From positions 62,001 to 126,000 of the forward strand of contig JACPIU010000017.1 in the NCBI GenBank assembly GCA_016187935.1: a stretch of DNA of 64,000 bases, given 5' to 3'. Under the pieces are notes generated by a model. The model made no database searches. It was not told where the DNA came from and was given only the letters and a program-made list of their open reading frames with translations. Shown here one piece after another: positions 1-10,600 of the stretch. The DNA comes from Bdellovibrio sp. Lineage in GTDB: Bacteria > Bdellovibrionota > Bacteriovoracia > Bacteriovoracales > Bacteriovoracaceae. The position numbers were made by a program, and so were the translations under genes. Every line of letters begins with the position of its first letter. Position 1 is the first letter of the stretch.

Positions 1-1423
1 GGATTTTTCCACCTGGAACCATAAACTCAAAAAGGCCGAATAAATTCAGGGTTAAGACAAAAAGAAGAATGCACATAATGGCCACAAATCTTGGGGATTG
101 TAGTTGCAATCCCCAACCCACCGTTTGACCGCTGAATTTCAATAAGATCGCCAAGAGTCCCAGAACGACGAAGGAGATGAGAATTCCAAAGACATAGGCC
201 ATATTGTGTCGCCATAATTTGGTGGGAGAGTCAGCGCTATGTTTTATAAGTCCAAATAATTTGAGTGAAATAACCGGCAGGACACAAGGCATGAAGTTTA
301 AAATAAATCCGCCAAAGATGGCGAGTAGGATAATCCATAAAATGCTTTGCTCGCTTTCAGCGCTCGCTCCTGCTTCACTTGGAGTGGACTCGATTGCTTC
401 TTTTTGCACATCTGCGCTGGCGGTATGCTGGACTTGGGGTATTTTGTGCAGAAGAGCATAGAACGAATCCATCTCTTTTAATTGCCCTCTTTGAAAATGT
501 TCAATTTTTTTTTCAATAATAACTGGTGCTTCCCCTGTTGGTGGATAAAAAAGAAACTTAAAATTTAGAGCTTTGGCGAACTGTCCGTTACTGGGAAGAG
601 TAACCGGAGGTTCTTGATAGTGGCCATTCCACTCGATAGGGGTTTTGCCAAAGAGATCAGGCCCTTTGCCTCGGTACCATTCGGAATGTCCCATACTAAA
701 GAGAGGATTGGGAAAGGGAATCAGGAGTGTTTCCCCGGCATAGTTTGGAGCGATTTCATACACTCGTGGAAAATTTAAAAACAAAATTAATTCTTTATCT
801 TTTGCCCCTTCGTGCAATGTGAGATCGAGATAAGGAGGCCAGGGCGCGTCTTTTGGCAGTAAAGCAAACCGTGATTGCATTTCCTTCTGGGGGAGATCAA
901 TTTGTGGAATATTGTCAGGCGTGGATTTTACAATCCTAAATTGGTTATTTACAAATTGGAGATCGGCTTCCCAATGTCCCGGAATACAAATATTTTTACA
1001 GGCCAACCATGAGACCTTGATAACAAAAGGGGCTTCTAACGTAGCTAAAATTTCTGACGGAATTTTGAAAAAAAAGGAGTAAGCCCCTTCGTGACCGTAG
1101 GCCCACAAATCACCTTCCTCGACATATTTTTTGGGAGCAAGCCGTTCTTGCTCGATGAGTGAAAGTTCCTTGCCTTGTTGAAAAAATGAAACTTTTGTTG
1201 GTAGACCGGCATCACCCGGATTATGCCAGTAGGTGTGCCAGCCGGGAAAATTTTCAAAGTGGGTGACGAGGAAACGATCTGGGCCTGTTTGAAAAAAACC
1301 AACCCCAACTTTGACGGGAAATTCTGGTGCTCCATTTTGGCCTTGAGCAAAGGCTTCCTGGGTACAAAAGAGGAAATTCAACGCATAGAAAACGACAAAG
1401 CTCATCACTCGTATTTTCATCAT
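1..1423 (-). CDS. dsbD: Thiol:disulfide interchange protein DsbD-like, 3' end outside the window
   Basis: The reading frame on the minus strand runs from an ATG at 1423 to the window edge without a stop (about 474 codons). Residues 1-26 form a signal peptide ending AFAQG. The next part resembles the periplasmic N-terminal domain of DsbD and carries the pair C142/C146 in the context WLACKNICIPGHW, typical of that domain. From about residue 365 the membrane domain starts, with the hallmark segment FMPCVLP (C380) in its first helix. DsbD passes electrons from cytoplasmic thioredoxin through the inner membrane to periplasmic thiol proteins. The C-terminal thioredoxin domain would lie beyond the window, so full-length DsbD rather than a shorter ScsB or CcdA relative is an inference. 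An AGCAGG stretch directly precedes the start codon. Confidence 0.85.
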   Translation of the reverse strand, partial: MMKIRVMSFVVFYALNFLFCTQEAFAQGQNGAPEFPVKVGVGFFQTGPDRFLVTHFENFPGWHTYWHNPGDAGLPTKVSFFQQGKELSLIEQERLAPKKYVEEGDLWAYGHEGAYSFFFKIPSEILATLEAPFVIKVSWLACKNICIPGHWEADLQFVNNQFRIVKSTPDNIPQIDLPQKEMQSRFALLPKDAPWPPYLDLTLHEGAKDKELILFLNFPRVYEIAPNYAGETLLIPFPNPLFSMGHSEWYRGKGPDLFGKTPIEWNGHYQEPPVTLPSNGQFAKALNFKFLFYPPTGEAPVIIEKKIEHFQRGQLKEMDSFYALLHKIPQVQHTASADVQKEAIESTPSEAGASAESEQSILWIILLAIFGGFILNFMPCVLPVISLKLFGLIKHSADSPTKLWRHNMAYVFGILISFVVLGLLAILLKFSGQTVGWGLQLQSPRFVAIMCILLFVLTLNLFGLFEFMVPGGKI

Positions 1424-1513
1424 CCTGCTGACTCCAATGAAATTATTTTGGCGCAAAAAAAATCGTTGCATATGCAGGAACAATTTTACGTGAGAGATGA
1501 ATAAAGGGCGAAC

Positions 1514-1744
1514 CTAAACTTTGTAAGTGGAACGACGAAATTTAGAAGCCTCTTTGGCCTTGCGCTTTTGCGCCGATTCAGTTTTTTCTTTTTTACGCAC
1601 AGAAGGTTTTTTGAACTCTTTTCTTTTCCGGTATTCTTTTAATACACCTGCTGATTCGCACAGACGTTTGAATTTTTTTAGTGAACCTTCGACACCATAC
1701 TTTGAACCATCGATGTCGATTTTTACAGACGAATCATTGGGCAT
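1514..1744 (-). CDS. rpsU: 30S ribosomal protein S21
   Basis: A 76-aa basic protein. It contains the S21 core SLKKFKRLCESAGVLKEYRK followed by a lysine/arginine-rich tail (KKPSVRKKEKTESAQKRKAKE), as in bacterial RpsU, which binds the 30S platform near the anti-Shine-Dalgarno end of 16S rRNA. The family is usually about 70 aa. An in-frame TTG lies 15 bases upstream, but GGAG placed six bases before the ATG at 1744 decides for the shorter start (MPNDSS). The N-terminal extension before SLKKFKR is longer than in the E. coli protein. A strong sigma-70-like promoter lies 45 bases upstream, so the gene is probably transcribed alone or with the dsbD-like gene behind it. Confidence 0.9.
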   Translation of the reverse strand: MPNDSSVKIDIDGSKYGVEGSLKKFKRLCESAGVLKEYRKRKEFKKPSVRKKEKTESAQKRKAKEASKFRRSTYKV

Positions 1745-1789
1745 GAAATACTCCAGCAAAAAAGGCCGTTAATAATGTGAAAACGCGCC

Positions 1790-1818
1790 ATTATATAACT
1801 CATGGAAAAGTCATGCAA
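1790..1818 (-). promoter_or_regulatory. Sigma-70-type promoter of rpsU
   Basis: On the minus strand TTGCAT (1818-1813) is followed after exactly 17 bases by a perfect TATAAT (1795-1790). The predicted start point is about 35-40 bases before the rpsU start codon. This is the best-matching promoter I found in the window, which fits a highly expressed ribosomal protein gene. Confidence 0.7.
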
Positions 1819-1951
1819 GGGGGGTGATTAGTCCTTACAGGGGCACTATTTCCAGATACCTAGACGAATTCAAAACTGTGTTAAACTAATAGAAAGGCGC
1901 GAAACCATCGAGCACAAGCGCTTTTCGAGCGATCTGAAGGAAGTTATTGTT

Positions 1952-2467
1952 ATGCGCACTCTTCTACTGGACTGTACCTATTTCCCCATTAAAGTGGTTA
2001 GCTGGCAAAGGGCCATGATCCTATGGTTGACAGGTCGAGCTGAGGTTGTGGATGTCTACCAAGAGATTGATATTCGCTCTCCAAGAATGCAGTTTAAGTT
2101 GCCGAAAATATTACGCTTATTAGCGAGACATAAATCCAGTATGAAGGTTCGTTTAACCCGCTTTCATGTTTTTACCAGAGATGATTTTACCTGCCAGTAC
2201 TGCGCTCGTCAGTTTTCCATGAAGGAATTAACCTTGGATCATTTGGTCCCCTTGAGCCGTGGTGGAAAGACGTCATGGGAGAATGTTGTTACAGCGTGTC
2301 AGAAATGCAATGGTAAGAAAGGCAACTTATTGCCGGCCGAGGCCCACATGCAACCCAAGAATCGGCCTGGAGTACCGAGATGGACCCCTCAGCTTGTTTT
2401 GCGACTAACCGACCAAGATCCTCTGGAATGGCGAGATTATCTGATCTGGGATGCTGATGCGGCCTAA
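1952..2467 (+). CDS. HNH endonuclease family protein
   Basis: A 171-aa protein. The C-terminal half holds an HNH nuclease fold: a CQYC pair near residue 89, LTLDHLVPLSRGG (catalytic His), the Asn of WENVV, and a second zinc pair CQKCN. These residues bind a structural zinc and a catalytic metal. The first 65 residues (LLLDCTYFPIKVVSWQRAMILWLTGRAEVV) match the N-terminal region usual in small stand-alone bacterial HNH proteins. No restriction or homing partner is adjacent, so the biological substrate is unknown. AAGGAAG eight bases before the ATG is a good ribosome-binding site. Confidence 0.85.
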   Translation: MRTLLLDCTYFPIKVVSWQRAMILWLTGRAEVVDVYQEIDIRSPRMQFKLPKILRLLARHKSSMKVRLTRFHVFTRDDFTCQYCARQFSMKELTLDHLVPLSRGGKTSWENVVTACQKCNGKKGNLLPAEAHMQPKNRPGVPRWTPQLVLRLTDQDPLEWRDYLIWDADAA

Positions 2468-2552
2468 ATTCCCGTCGATTTTTACGAACAATTAAAGTTT
2501 TTTCTATTTATTCCGATGACATTCCAAGCATACGCCCAAACAAGGAAGGGCC

Positions 2553-3260
2553 ATGGTTAGAAGCATAATTATTTTGATGTGTTGCTTATTCACCGCCTGT
2601 GACATGGTGAAGCGTTTCGAACAGCGAGCGGCACAGGTCAATAATTACGAAGCGCGATCTTTGGAATTGGCGCGAGAAAATCGTCTTCTTAACGCACAAA
2701 TCAGTGATCTTAAATATGAACTTGAAGGCCACAAATCAAAAAATGCCTATTTGCAATTACAATTGGGGGCGGGAAAGACTGGCACTGATAGGTCTCCGGC
2801 CAGCGTCCCAACTGTGCGTTCTGTGTATCCAGAAAATGATTTGGTGAATCAGGCGACTTTCAAATGGGGCGCGAAAGAATTAATGGCCACAGCACAAAAA
2901 GAATTTGAGCAGAAAAATTATGAGAAGTCGGCGCAATTTTTCCAGACTTTCATCGAACAATATCCCGGTCATGAAGCTTTAAATGATAGCGTACTCTTTC
3001 AGGCCGGTGTGGCCTCCTATGAAAGTGGGAAACATATAGATTGGGTGTTAAAGAACTTAGACACTTTGTTGGTGAAGTATCCTACATCCAAACATTATCG
3101 CGGGGCCAAGTTATGGATGGCCCTGGCCCATTTAAAGCAGGGAGACTCAAAGGCGTTCTTTGGAACGGTAGAGGAATTTCGTAAAAAATATCGCAATACT
3201 ACGGAATGGCAAATATTGAGCGCCCATTATGAAAGAATTTTACAAAAATATAAAGAGTAA
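2553..3260 (+). CDS. Lipoprotein with coiled coil and TPR repeats, CpoB/YbgF-like
   Basis: A 235-aa protein beginning with a lipoprotein signal (lipobox LFTAC, Cys16). Residues 20-70 are a predicted coiled coil rich in Leu, Glu and Asn (ELARENRLLNAQISDLKYEL). Residues 115-230 hold TPR-type helices, including ATAQKEFEQKNYEKSAQFFQ. This order of coiled coil then TPR is that of CpoB/YbgF, which links the Tol-Pal system with peptidoglycan synthesis in the periplasm. No tol or pal gene is in the window, so the role is inferred from architecture only. The next gene starts inside its last codons (32-base overlap), suggesting translational coupling. AAGGAAGG precedes the ATG. Confidence 0.7.
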   Translation: MVRSIIILMCCLFTACDMVKRFEQRAAQVNNYEARSLELARENRLLNAQISDLKYELEGHKSKNAYLQLQLGAGKTGTDRSPASVPTVRSVYPENDLVNQATFKWGAKELMATAQKEFEQKNYEKSAQFFQTFIEQYPGHEALNDSVLFQAGVASYESGKHIDWVLKNLDTLLVKYPTSKHYRGAKLWMALAHLKQGDSKAFFGTVEEFRKKYRNTTEWQILSAHYERILQKYKE

Positions 3261-4401
3261 CAAAGCATCAACAAAGTTTTTCGTGTTGGCCAGTTGCATG
3301 GCCTTCTTATTTTTATGTGGCCCTGATCAAGTTGTGGCCTCACCTGTCGCCATTGTTAAAGAACTGTCTGGTAATGCCTTTGGCCTCAGCGAGGGAAAGG
3401 CCCATTCACTCAAAGTTGGTGATCTGATCGAAGATATGAGTGAGATTGTGACAGAGGTTGGGAGCCAAATTACATTTAATGATTACTACAATCATGTCTA
3501 TCATCTGGCCAGTGCGGGGCACGTGCAGATTATGCGGCGTCTTATAGATCTTCGTGCGGGACATTTGTGGGTTCAAACCAAAGGCGATGGTGGTGTGTCG
3601 CTGATTCAAACTGCCAATGCTAAAGTGACCTACAGTTTGGGTGAATCGATTGTTTCTTACGATAGTGAAAGCGGAAAGACACAAGTATTATCAATCCGTG
3701 GTCAGTTTGATATGTGCAATCAACTTCTGGAAGATGTAGTTGTTGCCATATCTGAAGGATATTTTTCTTTTATCCAAAAAGATGTGGATAATGGGGTTCC
3801 TCGAAATCCCACCCCAATAGGAAGCTCCAGTTTTAAGCAGGTCACCGGACTTTTTAGAGGAATCGATCCAATTTCACGATCGATGAATTCTCCTCTTGTT
3901 GTGAAGGATCGTGCGCCGGCCTCTTTACCAGTTGAAGTCGCGCCAAAAGTGAGTGTTCCAACGACACCACCGGACGTAAATAACGGCGGCGATATTGTTT
4001 ATTTGAAAAAAGAGGAACGTGTTACAGCTCGAGAATTGAATATAGCTCCGCTCTTGTCTGAGAAATTGGTTGAGGCAAAAAAAATCCGACCTAAGAAAAT
4101 TTGGAAGCGTGAAAACGATTACAAGCAGACATCCAATGTCAAAATAACAGTCTACGGAGTTTCGAGAGACAAAGTTGTGCATCATGAAAGTCGTCCTATT
4201 GCCGCCCGTCCGACACGTGCGCCCGCGTCGATCATGCCCGAGACGGTATCGACCGCTCCAGCGAGCGTGCCTCCCGTGCCTAATTCCTTTGAAAGTACCT
4301 TGACCGATAAGTATAAGCAGCAAATGCGTCATAATGAGGAAGTCAATCGCTTGATCGATCAACTCAAGAATTACAATCAAGACTACAAAAAAGATTATTA
4401 G
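3229..4401 (+). CDS. Exported FecR-domain protein
   Basis: A 390-aa protein with an N-terminal hydrophobic segment (residues 16-37, ending QVVASP) that looks like a signal peptide or anchor. Residues 40-190 follow the FecR beta-sandwich pattern: VAIVKELSGNAFGLSEGKAHSLKVGDLIEDM, then alternating strands through ITFND, GHLWVQT and LSIRGQFDM. FecR domains occur in periplasmic regulators and in envelope proteins of unknown role; here no sigma factor or TonB receptor is adjacent. The C-terminal 180 residues are Pro/Ala/Lys rich and low in complexity, ending with a short helix. It overlaps the upstream CpoB-like gene by 32 bases, so the two are probably made together. Confidence 0.65.
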   Translation: MKEFYKNIKSNKASTKFFVLASCMAFLFLCGPDQVVASPVAIVKELSGNAFGLSEGKAHSLKVGDLIEDMSEIVTEVGSQITFNDYYNHVYHLASAGHVQIMRRLIDLRAGHLWVQTKGDGGVSLIQTANAKVTYSLGESIVSYDSESGKTQVLSIRGQFDMCNQLLEDVVVAISEGYFSFIQKDVDNGVPRNPTPIGSSSFKQVTGLFRGIDPISRSMNSPLVVKDRAPASLPVEVAPKVSVPTTPPDVNNGGDIVYLKKEERVTARELNIAPLLSEKLVEAKKIRPKKIWKRENDYKQTSNVKITVYGVSRDKVVHHESRPIAARPTRAPASIMPETVSTAPASVPPVPNSFESTLTDKYKQQMRHNEEVNRLIDQLKNYNQDYKKDY

Positions 4402-4499
4402 TCGTTTCTAATCCCTTTTTCGGCCCTGTCCGCCGCTTTTTTATTTCTATATACTACTGCTATTCCCTTGTCCTTTATCTTCTAGAAAGGTGGTGTTCA

Positions 4500-5966
4500 A
4501 TGTCACAGATAGAACTCAGGCAGTCCTTTACGTATGATGATGTCCTTCTACGGCCGGGCCATTCCGAAGTACTTCCCAGTGAAGTCAATGTGAGAGGTCG
4601 TTTTAGTCGCAACATTATTGTCAATGTCCCTATTATTTCCGCCGCCATGGACACTGTCACGGAATTCACCACCGCCATCGTTCTGGCCCAGTTAGGGGGC
4701 ATCGGTGTCATTCATAAAAACATGTCGCCATCCGATCAAGCTAGGGAAGTGGGGAAGGTAAAAAAGTATGAGGCCGGAATGATTTTTGATCCCATTACCG
4801 TTCATCCGGAATTATCTCTGAAGGCCTTTTTAGAATTGTCTCGGAAACATAAAATAACCGGATTTCCCGTTGTGTCCGATGACAATGTCCTCGTGGGGAT
4901 TTTGACTGGAAGGGATATTCAATTTGAAACTAATTTGGAACAAAAAGTAAAAGACATCATGACCCCGAGAGATAAGCTGGTAACTACGAAGAGCAATGAT
5001 TTGGACGAAGCCAAACATCTTTTGCATAAACATCGTATTGAGAAATTACCGGTCGTCGATGAACAAGGCCGTTTGAAGGGATTGATTACCATTAAGGATA
5101 TTAAAAAGAGTATCGATCATCCCTTGGCGAACAAAGACAATTTGGGAAGGTTGCGCGTCTCTGCCGCGATAGGTGTTGGCGATCGCGAATTTGAGAGGGC
5201 CCAGGAGTTGGTTCGCGCCCAGGTGGATGCGTTGGTGGTGGATACGGCCCATGGTCATTCAAGGGGCGTGCTTGAGATGGTTCGTCGCTTGAAGAAAGCT
5301 TTTACCCAAGTTGATGTCGTGGCAGGCAACGTGGCCACGGCGGAAGGCACCAATGCATTGATTGATGCGGGAGTCGATGGGGTCAAAGTTGGAATCGGTC
5401 CAGGTTCAATCTGCACGACTCGGGTGGTTGCTGGGATTGGTATCCCCCAAATGAGTGCCGTGATGGAATGTTCTCAGGCCGCCAAGAAAGCTGGCATTCC
5501 TATCATTGCCGATGGAGGTATTAAATTTTCTGGTGATATCGTCAAAGCATTGGCGGGCGGCGCTGGTTCCGTCATGATCGGTTCACTTTTTGCCGGAACG
5601 GATGAAGCACCCGGTGAAACGGTTCTTTACCAAGGGCGTTCTTATAAAATTTACCGAGGCATGGGATCTCTAGGGGCCATGGTGAAGGGTTCTAAAGACC
5701 GCTATGGTCAAGGTAATATTGATGAAATCGGAAAACTCGTTCCTGAAGGTATCGAGGGGCAGGTGCCGTATCGTGGCTCCCTAAGTAGTAATATTCATCA
5801 GCTCGTGGGTGGTCTACGCGCGGGGATGGGATATGTTGGAGCACGGACCATTCTCGAATTGCAAGAGAAGGCAGAATTTATTTTGATTACCAATGCTTCT
5901 TTGCGCGAAGGTCATCCCCATGACGTCATCATTACCAAAGAGGCGCCCAATTACTCAGCTAATTAA
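4500..5966 (+). CDS. guaB: Inosine-5'-monophosphate dehydrogenase
   Basis: A 488-aa protein, the normal size for GuaB, which oxidises IMP to XMP with NAD+ in guanine nucleotide synthesis. The barrel starts with [19 protein letters not shown] pair (Bateman module) occupies about residues 95-205 (KITGFPVV..., [23 protein letters not shown]). The catalytic loop GPGSICTTR places the active-site cysteine at C305, and the mobile flap carries [15 protein letters not shown] seven bases before the ATG is the ribosome-binding site. It lies 22 bases before guaA in the classical guaBA arrangement. Confidence 0.98.
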   Translation: MSQIELRQSFTYDDVLLRPGHSEVLPSEVNVRGRFSRNIIVNVPIISAAMDTVTEFTTAIVLAQLGGIGVIHKNMSPSDQAREVGKVKKYEAGMIFDPITVHPELSLKAFLELSRKHKITGFPVVSDDNVLVGILTGRDIQFETNLEQKVKDIMTPRDKLVTTKSNDLDEAKHLLHKHRIEKLPVVDEQGRLKGLITIKDIKKSIDHPLANKDNLGRLRVSAAIGVGDREFERAQELVRAQVDALVVDTAHGHSRGVLEMVRRLKKAFTQVDVVAGNVATAEGTNALIDAGVDGVKVGIGPGSICTTRVVAGIGIPQMSAVMECSQAAKKAGIPIIADGGIKFSGDIVKALAGGAGSVMIGSLFAGTDEAPGETVLYQGRSYKIYRGMGSLGAMVKGSKDRYGQGNIDEIGKLVPEGIEGQVPYRGSLSSNIHQLVGGLRAGMGYVGARTILELQEKAEFILITNASLREGHPHDVIITKEAPNYSAN

Positions 5967-5988
5967 TTTGTAAGTTAAGGACTAGTTC

Positions 5989-7536
5989 ATGCATCAGATT
6001 TGGATCGTTGATTTTGGTTCGCAATATACTCAACTCATAACCAGGAAAACTCGTGAATTAGGCTTTAGGAGCGAAATTCTTACCGTGGATGAGGCCAGTG
6101 ATCGTTTGAAAAAAGATGATTGGCCAAGTGCTTTAGTCCTGTCTGGTGGGCCACAGTCAGTGTTTGAGGATAACACCGATTTTTCTCTCTTCTTCAAGCG
6201 GCCGGAACTGCCTATCTTAGGGATTTGTTATGGTATGCAAATTATGGCCCATGTTCTGGGGGGCCAAGTTGCTCGCGGGCATTTAGGAGAGTATGGCAAT
6301 GCGCGAGTGACTTTTGAGAAAGACCAGGTTCTTAACGGATTTCCTTCCAGCTTTTCCGTATGGATGAGTCACTTTGATCATGTTACCGGATTGCCTTCCA
6401 ATTTCGAAGTTGTATTGAAAAGTGACAATGGTTTATTGGCGATGATGCGAGATAAAAAATTACCGCGGGTAGGGTTACAGTTCCATCCGGAGGTAGAACA
6501 TACTCAACATGGGAAAGATCTTTTAAGATTCTTTTATCACGAGATTGCTCATTTGAGAGAAGACTGGTCTCCCAAGGCCATGCTATTTGAAGGTATTCAA
6601 CTGATCACGCAGGCCAAGGCCACGAATGTGCTGTGTGCCTTTTCAGGTGGGGTTGATTCCTTAGTCGCCGCCACTTTGGCCCACCGGGTATTGGGTGAGC
6701 GCCTCTATTGTTTTTTTGTGGATCACGGCCTATTGCGACCCCAAGATTATGCCCATATTGAAATTTTACAAAAACATACGTCACTGTCCATTGAGATTAT
6801 TGATGCCAAAACTATTTTTGCAGAACGAACCAGGGGGCTTGCCGATCCCGAGGACAAACGAAAGGCCATAGGGAAAACTTTTATTGAAGTCTTTGAAACG
6901 CAAGTTCATCATTTTGAAAAGACTCACGATATTCACTTCACTCATTTGCTCCAAGGAACCCTTTATCCCGATGTGATTGAGTCCACTGGCCCTCATCAAA
7001 AGGGTGGCAAATCGGCAGTTATTAAATCACACCATAATGTGGGTGGTCTGCCAGAACGGATGAAATTAAAATTGTTGGAACCACTTCGTTTTTTGTTTAA
7101 GGATGAAGTGCGCGCCTTGGGGCTTGAGCTGGGGCTTAAACCCCAATGGGTTTATCGCCACCCATTTCCCGGCCCAGGAATTGGCATTCGAGTTTTAGGT
7201 GAGTTAAACGACAAGGCCATCCAAAAAGTTCAACAGTCGGATCAAATATTATTTGAAGAACTTCAAAATTTTCATTTGTATCAGGCCATTTGGCAGGCCT
7301 TTACAGTGCTTTTGCCTATTCGAACTGTTGGTGTAAAAGGGGATGCTCGGGCCTATGAAGAAGTTATTGCGGTGCGACTCGTTAACTCCAGTGATGGTAT
7401 GACCGCCCACTGGTCTGATGTTCCGAGAAATTTTTTAGAAACAGTTTCTTCTCGTATTACCAATGAAGTTCTCGGAATTACAAGAGTTGTCTACGACATT
7501 ACCTCGAAACCACCCGGTACTATAGAATGGGAGTGA
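5989..7536 (+). CDS. guaA: GMP synthase (glutamine-hydrolysing)
   Basis: A 515-aa protein that aminates XMP to GMP. The N-terminal class I glutamine amidotransferase domain has the nucleophile C80 in GICYGMQ and the His-Glu pair in FHPEVEHT. The ATP pyrophosphatase domain follows, with the P-loop FSGGVDS, and the C-terminal dimerisation domain ends with the usual KPPGTIEWE. Length and order match bacterial GuaA. With guaB immediately upstream it completes the IMP to GMP branch in a single operon. Confidence 0.98.
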   Translation: MHQIWIVDFGSQYTQLITRKTRELGFRSEILTVDEASDRLKKDDWPSALVLSGGPQSVFEDNTDFSLFFKRPELPILGICYGMQIMAHVLGGQVARGHLGEYGNARVTFEKDQVLNGFPSSFSVWMSHFDHVTGLPSNFEVVLKSDNGLLAMMRDKKLPRVGLQFHPEVEHTQHGKDLLRFFYHEIAHLREDWSPKAMLFEGIQLITQAKATNVLCAFSGGVDSLVAATLAHRVLGERLYCFFVDHGLLRPQDYAHIEILQKHTSLSIEIIDAKTIFAERTRGLADPEDKRKAIGKTFIEVFETQVHHFEKTHDIHFTHLLQGTLYPDVIESTGPHQKGGKSAVIKSHHNVGGLPERMKLKLLEPLRFLFKDEVRALGLELGLKPQWVYRHPFPGPGIGIRVLGELNDKAIQKVQQSDQILFEELQNFHLYQAIWQAFTVLLPIRTVGVKGDARAYEEVIAVRLVNSSDGMTAHWSDVPRNFLETVSSRITNEVLGITRVVYDITSKPPGTIEWE

Positions 7537-7642
7537 AGATCGCATAAATTTTTCACCGAATTAGTTGTGACATCTCTCTGGTGACTTTTGTAACATCTGG
7601 TTAAAACTATAGCATTTTAATACCATCTATGAGGTTCGCCGC

Positions 7643-10600
7643 GTGGAAAAAATAGATCAAATGGGTCAAAAATTGGGCCTTGTTGTTTCCCATCCGGGCA
7701 GCTTTATTCATCTGCACTTGCATACCCAGTATTCTTTACTTGATGGGGCCATTCGTATTCAGGACCTGATGAGCAAGGCGCGGGAATTTGGGGTTCCTGC
7801 CGTGGCCCAGACTGATCATGGCAACATGTTCGGCTGTATTGATTTTTACAATCAATGCAAAAAGGCGGGCATCAAACCTATTATCGGTTCGGAGGTTTAT
7901 TATACTCCAGGGACGCGGCATGACCGCATCTCGCCTAAAAAGTCCAAAAATTTGGGATCTCAAGATGAGAATGAATCGAGCTATCAGATTCATCATTTGA
8001 TTTTGCTCTGTAAGAATTTTCAAGGGTATCAGAATTTGTGCAAGCTGATTTCAGCCGCCTACCTTGAAGGGTTTTACTATCGGCCACGCATCGATATGGA
8101 GATTTTGCGGCAGTATAGGGAAGGTTTGATTTGTACTACCGCCTGTCTCAAAGGTGAGGTGGGATATAATTTTTTTACCGGTCAAGATGAAAAGGCCATT
8201 CGTGCCATTGATCGGTTACGTGAACTTTTTGGCGAAGACTTTTATCTTGAAATTCAAAGTAACGGCATCAGCGAGCAAGAGATCGCCAATAAAAAAATTA
8301 TCGAATATGCGCGCAAAAATAATGTGCGATTGGTGGCCACCAATGACTGTCATTACATGACGGCGGAAGATGCCATGGCCCAAGAAGTTCTTATGTGTAT
8401 CCAGACAGGTAAAACCTTGAATGATGAGGGGCGAATGAAACTCACTACCAATGAGTTTTACTACAAATCCCCCGAGGCCATGCGACAGTTGTTCAAGGAT
8501 GTGCCCGATGCCTGCGATGCTACGTTAGAGATTGCTGACAAGTGTAATGTTGAGTTCTCATGGAAAGATGAAAAGGGTAAACAGATATATCATCTTCCCG
8601 ATTATCCAATTGAAACCGGGGAATCACTTGTCGCATTTTTTCGACGAGTTGCAACTGAAGGACTCGAAGAGCGCTTCGGGGGACCGCATTTTCGCAATTT
8701 AGTTATTTTGCAGAATTGGGAGAGCGAGCTTAGACCCAAGTATATTGCCCGTTTGCAAGATGAAATGCGCATGATCGGTGAAATGGGCTTTATTGGATAC
8801 TTTCTCATTGTGTCCGACTTTATCAAGTGGGCAAAAAAACAGAATATTCCTGTCGGTCCTGGAAGAGGATCAGGGGCAGGCAGCTTGGTTGCCTATGCTC
8901 TCTCTATCACCAATATTGATCCCTTGCCTTACAATCTGCTGTTTGAGCGTTTTATCAATCCCGAGCGGGTCTCCCTCCCTGATTTTGACGTGGACTTTTG
9001 TCAAAATCGTCGTGGTGAGGTGATTGATTATGTCACCAAAAAATATGGGACCGAAAGAGTCGGTCAAATCATTACCTTTGGAAAATTACAGGCCAAGGCG
9101 GTCCTGCGTGATGTGAGTAGGGTCTTTGCTCTGCCATACAATGAGGCCGATATTCTGGCCAAGCTGGTTCCAGAAGAATTAGGAATTACCCTGACTGAGG
9201 CGGTTGAAAAAGAGCCGAAGTTGAAGGATCTGATTGAACACGATCCTAAAGTGAGGCAGATCTTTAACATTGCCAAACGTCTTGAAGGTCTTTTGCGCCA
9301 TGCCTCGATTCACGCTGCTGGTGTGATTATTACCAACCGGCCTTTGGTGGAATATTGCCCGCTTTTTAGAGGCCGTGAGGGTGAGCAAGTCATTCAATTT
9401 GATAAGGATTTTGCGGAGAGTATCGGATTGGTAAAATTCGATTTCCTTGGTTTAAAAACTTTGACGGTAATTGAGTATGCGACGCAATTTATACGACGCG
9501 ATTCCTCTGCGGATTTTGAGATTGATGCGATACCTCTAGATGATAAGAAAGTGTATGAATTTATTTCTGAAGGGGACACTATTGGCGTATTTCAGCTTGA
9601 ATCATCAGGAATGATCGATCTCTGTCGCCGAATTCGCCCAGATAATCTGGAAGATATCACCGCCATCAATGCGCTCTATCGCCCAGGTCCCTTAGGTTCT
9701 GGCATGGTTGATGATTTTGTTAAACGGAAGCATGGCGATGAAGCCATTCAATATACCTTTCCCAGCTTAGAGCCTATTTTGAAGGATACATACGGCGTTA
9801 TTGTTTACCAAGAGCAGGTTATGAATATTGCCCGAGCCGTTGCGGGCTATTCGCTTGGGCAAGCCGATATGCTTCGACGGGCCATGGGTAAAAAGAAGGC
9901 CGAGGAAATGGCCAAGCATCAGGCCATCTTCAGGGAAGGTGCCAAGAAGCAAGGACAAGATGAGCAAAAAGCGGTCTTTCTTTTTGAGTTGATGAGCAAA
10001 TTTGCAGAATACGGGTTTAATAAATCACATGCCGTTGCCTATGCGCTTATTGCCTATCAAACTGCTTATCTCAAGTGTTATTACCCAGCACCTTTTTTTG
10101 CCGGCCTTTTATCAACTGAATTATCCAATACCGACAAGGTTACTCAATACATTCAAGATGCTCTTCGACATAATGTTCTCGTCCTTCCGCCAGATGCCAA
10201 TGAGTCGACCTGGTTTTTTAATGTGGTGGGAAATAATTTACGTTTTGGCCTTGGTGCGATTAAAAATGTTGGAGAAACCGCCGTTGCTGAATTAGTTAGA
10301 ATAAGGACGTCCAGCGGACCATTTACAAGTTTCATCGATTTTTGTACTCGGGTTGATTTACGAATTTGTGGTAAACGTGCTTTGGAATCCATGATTTTAG
10401 TTGGGGCCTTCGATACCATTGAAAAGAATTATAATCGCAAAACTCTTCACGAAAATTTAGAGTTGTTCATGGTCTATGGACAAAAAAGGCAAGATGAGTT
10501 GTCCTTAGGACAAGGCAACTTGTTCGATTTTGGAGTCGTCAGTACGAAAAATGAAGGTGACAGCATATCGAGCACGAATGTCACTCTTGATGTCAAAGAA

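Noticed and set aside
1223-1504. 93-codon plus-strand frame over the dsbD start region
   Set aside because: It is antisense to the dsbD-like signal peptide and first domain and has no protein-like features.
3925-4380. 151-codon minus-strand frame
   Set aside because: Antisense to the low-complexity tail of the FecR-domain protein.
7629-7655. Eight-codon frame overlapping the dnaE GTG start
   Set aside because: Too short to judge, and it shares the ribosome-binding region of dnaE itself.
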